DNA of 7,576 bases from CALALP01 sp041855735 (lineage in GTDB: Bacteria > Bacillota > Clostridia > Lachnospirales > Lachnospiraceae): positions 1 through 7,576 of the forward strand of contig JBHAEV010000086.1 in NCBI GenBank assembly GCA_041855735.1, written 5' to 3'. Below, in pieces: positions 6,588 through 7,576 of the stretch. Below the pieces are notes generated by a model. The model did no database searches. It saw only the letters and a program-made list of their open reading frames with translations, and was not told the origin of the DNA. Position 1 is the first letter of the stretch; each line of letters starts with the position of its first letter. The position numbers and the translations under genes were made by a program.

Positions 6588-6616
6588 TTGACCGGTTAGT
6601 CATTACTAACTATAAT
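6588..6616 (+). promoter_or_regulatory. sigma-A-like promoter of the AraC-family regulator gene
   Basis: TTGACC (6588-6593, 5/6) and TATAAT (6611-6616, 6/6) with an exact 17-bp spacer, a strong promoter on paper. The start point should fall near 6623, giving a leader of about 60 bases before ATG 6684. The spacer contains copy 2 of the GTTAG-N6-CTAAC palindrome, so a strong basal promoter held down by a repressor is likely. Confidence 0.85.
6595..6610. promoter_or_regulatory. operator-like palindrome, copy 2 (in spacer of rightward promoter)
   Basis: GTTAGT, four bases, ACTAAC: 6-bp perfect arms, or GTTAG-N6-CTAAC in the form shared with copy 1. It ends directly against the TATAAT. The two palindromes are centred 216 bp apart. 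Reading the whole window I saw no other GTTAG-N6-CTAAC. Confidence 0.78.
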
Positions 6617-6642
6617 ATACATATATAAATCTCATCAAAAAA

Positions 6643-6660
6643 CGTCCTTTTTAACGGACG
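6643..6660. repeat. short hairpin in the regulator leader (terminator-like on the minus strand)
   Basis: CGTCC, eight bases, GGACG. On the minus strand it is followed by six Ts, the form of a small Rho-independent terminator; the 5-bp stem is short. On the plus strand it lies in the predicted leader of the AraC gene, 7 bases before the AGGAAGG ribosome site. It might stop antisense transcripts coming out of the regulator gene, or insulate the ribosome site. Confidence 0.4.
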
Positions 6661-6667
6661 AATTTTC

Positions 6668-6674
6668 AGGAAGG
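6668..6674 (+). promoter_or_regulatory. ribosome binding site that fixes the regulator start
   Basis: AGGAAGG lies 9 bases before ATG 6684 but directly abuts the in-frame ATG at 6675, which is too close. The later ATG is therefore chosen. Confidence 0.75.
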
Positions 6675-6683
6675 ATGAATACA

Positions 6684-7576
6684 ATGACTTGCACACCTTT
6701 TCAATATGAATCCTCGGACATCTTCCCGCGCCGGATCATTCCGATACGCCCGGAATTGTGCATCATCATGTCCGCCGGCACATTCACGGATAAAACCGAA
6801 AGAAAAACATCCACCACCTCTCCCATGTTCGAGTTGAGTTATTCCCGAAAGGGATCCGTCGCCGGAGAAGTGGAAAATACTCTTGTGGAAGTGCAGCCCG
6901 GCCGTGCTCTGATGGGATTCATGGGTTCCGTTCGCTCACATGCGGAATATGAAAAAGGCGAAGATGTGCAGATGTATTCGATTTGGGCAAGTCCCCGCAC
7001 ATTTGACGGCTTTTGCGAAGCCGTCAGCGCAAGATCGGACATCACTTTCCGGGATTTTCAAAGCAGGAACTATGCCTCCCGTCATTGCAAAACGGACATG
7101 CGGGAGGAAAGTATTTTAGGAAAACTGGATGCCTGCTTATCCGGTGAATGCGAAACGATCAACCGCCTGCTGGTGGAAAGCTGTGTCCTTGAACTATTGT
7201 CCATCAATCTGGAACGCCTGCTCTATGACGGATGCCGAAAAAAGACGAGCGGACTTTCCAGAACGGAGGTGGACAGCCTGAAGCACGCACGCGAGATATT
7301 ATTGAATCGGCTGGATTCTCCTCCCTCCTTACTTGAGCTTTCCAGACTGGTTTATCTGAGCGACGGCAAGCTGAAGAAGGCATTCAAACTCCTTTTCGGG
7401 AAAACAGTCTATGAATATGTCCGAGAGCAGCGCCTTGAAAAAGCATTCGGTCTGCTGGAAACCGGCAGAGCAAATGTAAGCGAAGCCGCCTTTGCCGTAG
7501 GATACACGAACATCAGCCACTTTTCCGAGGCATTCCAAAAAAAATACGGCGTACTGCCGCGTGAAATAAAAAAAAG
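6684..7576 (+). CDS. AraC-family transcriptional regulator (PchR/YbtA-like), 3' end cut
   Basis: 297 codons are visible and the frame is still open at the window edge. Residues 1 to about 180 form a ligand-binding N-terminal domain without recognisable catalytic motifs. Residues about 198-297 form the two helix-turn-helix AraC domain: SLLELSRLVYLSDGKLKKAFK (first HTH, 215-235), then YVREQRLEKAFGLLE and NVSEAAFAVGYTNISHFSEAF (second HTH, 264-284), ending in KKYGVLPREIKK where the family has P-x-x-Y/F-R. The domain is thus nearly complete and only a few codons are likely missing. Divergent placement next to a ferric-chelate operon matches PchR and YbtA, which sense the ferric siderophore and activate its uptake genes. 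The protein therefore probably activates the leftward operon and may control its own gene. The ligand is not known. Confidence 0.92.
   Translation, partial: MTCTPFQYESSDIFPRRIIPIRPELCIIMSAGTFTDKTERKTSTTSPMFELSYSRKGSVAGEVENTLVEVQPGRALMGFMGSVRSHAEYEKGEDVQMYSIWASPRTFDGFCEAVSARSDITFRDFQSRNYASRHCKTDMREESILGKLDACLSGECETINRLLVESCVLELLSINLERLLYDGCRKKTSGLSRTEVDSLKHAREILLNRLDSPPSLLELSRLVYLSDGKLKKAFKLLFGKTVYEYVREQRLEKAFGLLETGRANVSEAAFAVGYTNISHFSEAFQKKYGVLPREIKK

Larger units (their letters stand above)
6349..6683. other. 335-bp divergent control region
   Basis: No gene of plausible size was seen between the two divergent starts. The two ends carry matching promoter, spacer-palindrome and upstream-element sets, annotated separately. 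The middle (about 6431-6560) is rich in T-runs: TCTGC-CC-GCAGA (6453-6464) followed by GGG, A and eight Ts; TTTTACCC twice (6473-6480 and 6546-6553); and GTCGAT twice, 21 bp apart (6504-6509 and 6525-6530). The 21-bp spacing, about two helical turns, is what AraC-type dimers often use on direct half-sites, but six bases are too few to be sure. Confidence 0.75.

Noticed and set aside
6839..7045. A 68-codon minus-strand frame inside the regulator gene.
   Set aside because: It is a mirror of the AraC-family coding sequence, with no ribosome site or recognisable domain.
1..7576. tRNA genes, CRISPR arrays, insertion sequences or attachment sites.
   Set aside because: I saw no cloverleaf, no regularly spaced repeats, no transposase and no terminal repeats; the window is a compact transport locus.

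Overview
The window holds an iron (ferric-siderophore type) uptake locus from what looks like a mid-GC Bacillota (Firmicutes) bacterium, possibly Clostridia or Negativicutes. That guess rests on AGGAGG-type ribosome sites, lipoprotein signals, sigma-A-like promoters and tight coupling; no gene here fixes the taxon.

Layout. A divergent control region (6349-6683) separates a rightward gene from a long leftward operon. Rightward (6684 to the window end) is an AraC-family regulator of the PchR/YbtA kind, cut by the window edge within or near its last codons. Leftward, in order of transcription: a substrate-binding lipoprotein (6348-5383), two FecCD-type permeases (5399-4344 and 4347-3349), a FepC-type ATPase (3336-2524), a small FMN-binding-domain lipoprotein (2494-2138), a 138-bp gap with inverted repeats, a full-length ABC protein with fused membrane and ATPase domains (1999-263), and the first 88 codons of a second one (266-1, running off the window).

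How it works together. The binding protein, two permeases and ATPase form a complete type II ABC importer for a ferric chelate. The two fused ABC proteins probably form a heterodimer. One carries a D-loop region (ATSYTDVENE) that resembles, from memory, the YbtPQ/IrtAB siderophore importers, which have an exporter fold. The FMN-binding lipoprotein could supply a surface reduction step, but its flavinylation-type motif is degenerate. No siderophore biosynthesis gene is present.

The most striking signal is in the control region. Each divergent promoter has a 17-bp spacer occupied almost exactly by the same palindrome, GTTAG-N6-CTAAC. Just upstream of each -35 lies a second shared element, CGGRTTCA followed by GTGGAWTC or GTGGAAC, in the same orientation relative to its promoter. 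This fits a metal-responsive repressor on the spacer palindromes plus activation, perhaps by the AraC protein, from the upstream elements.
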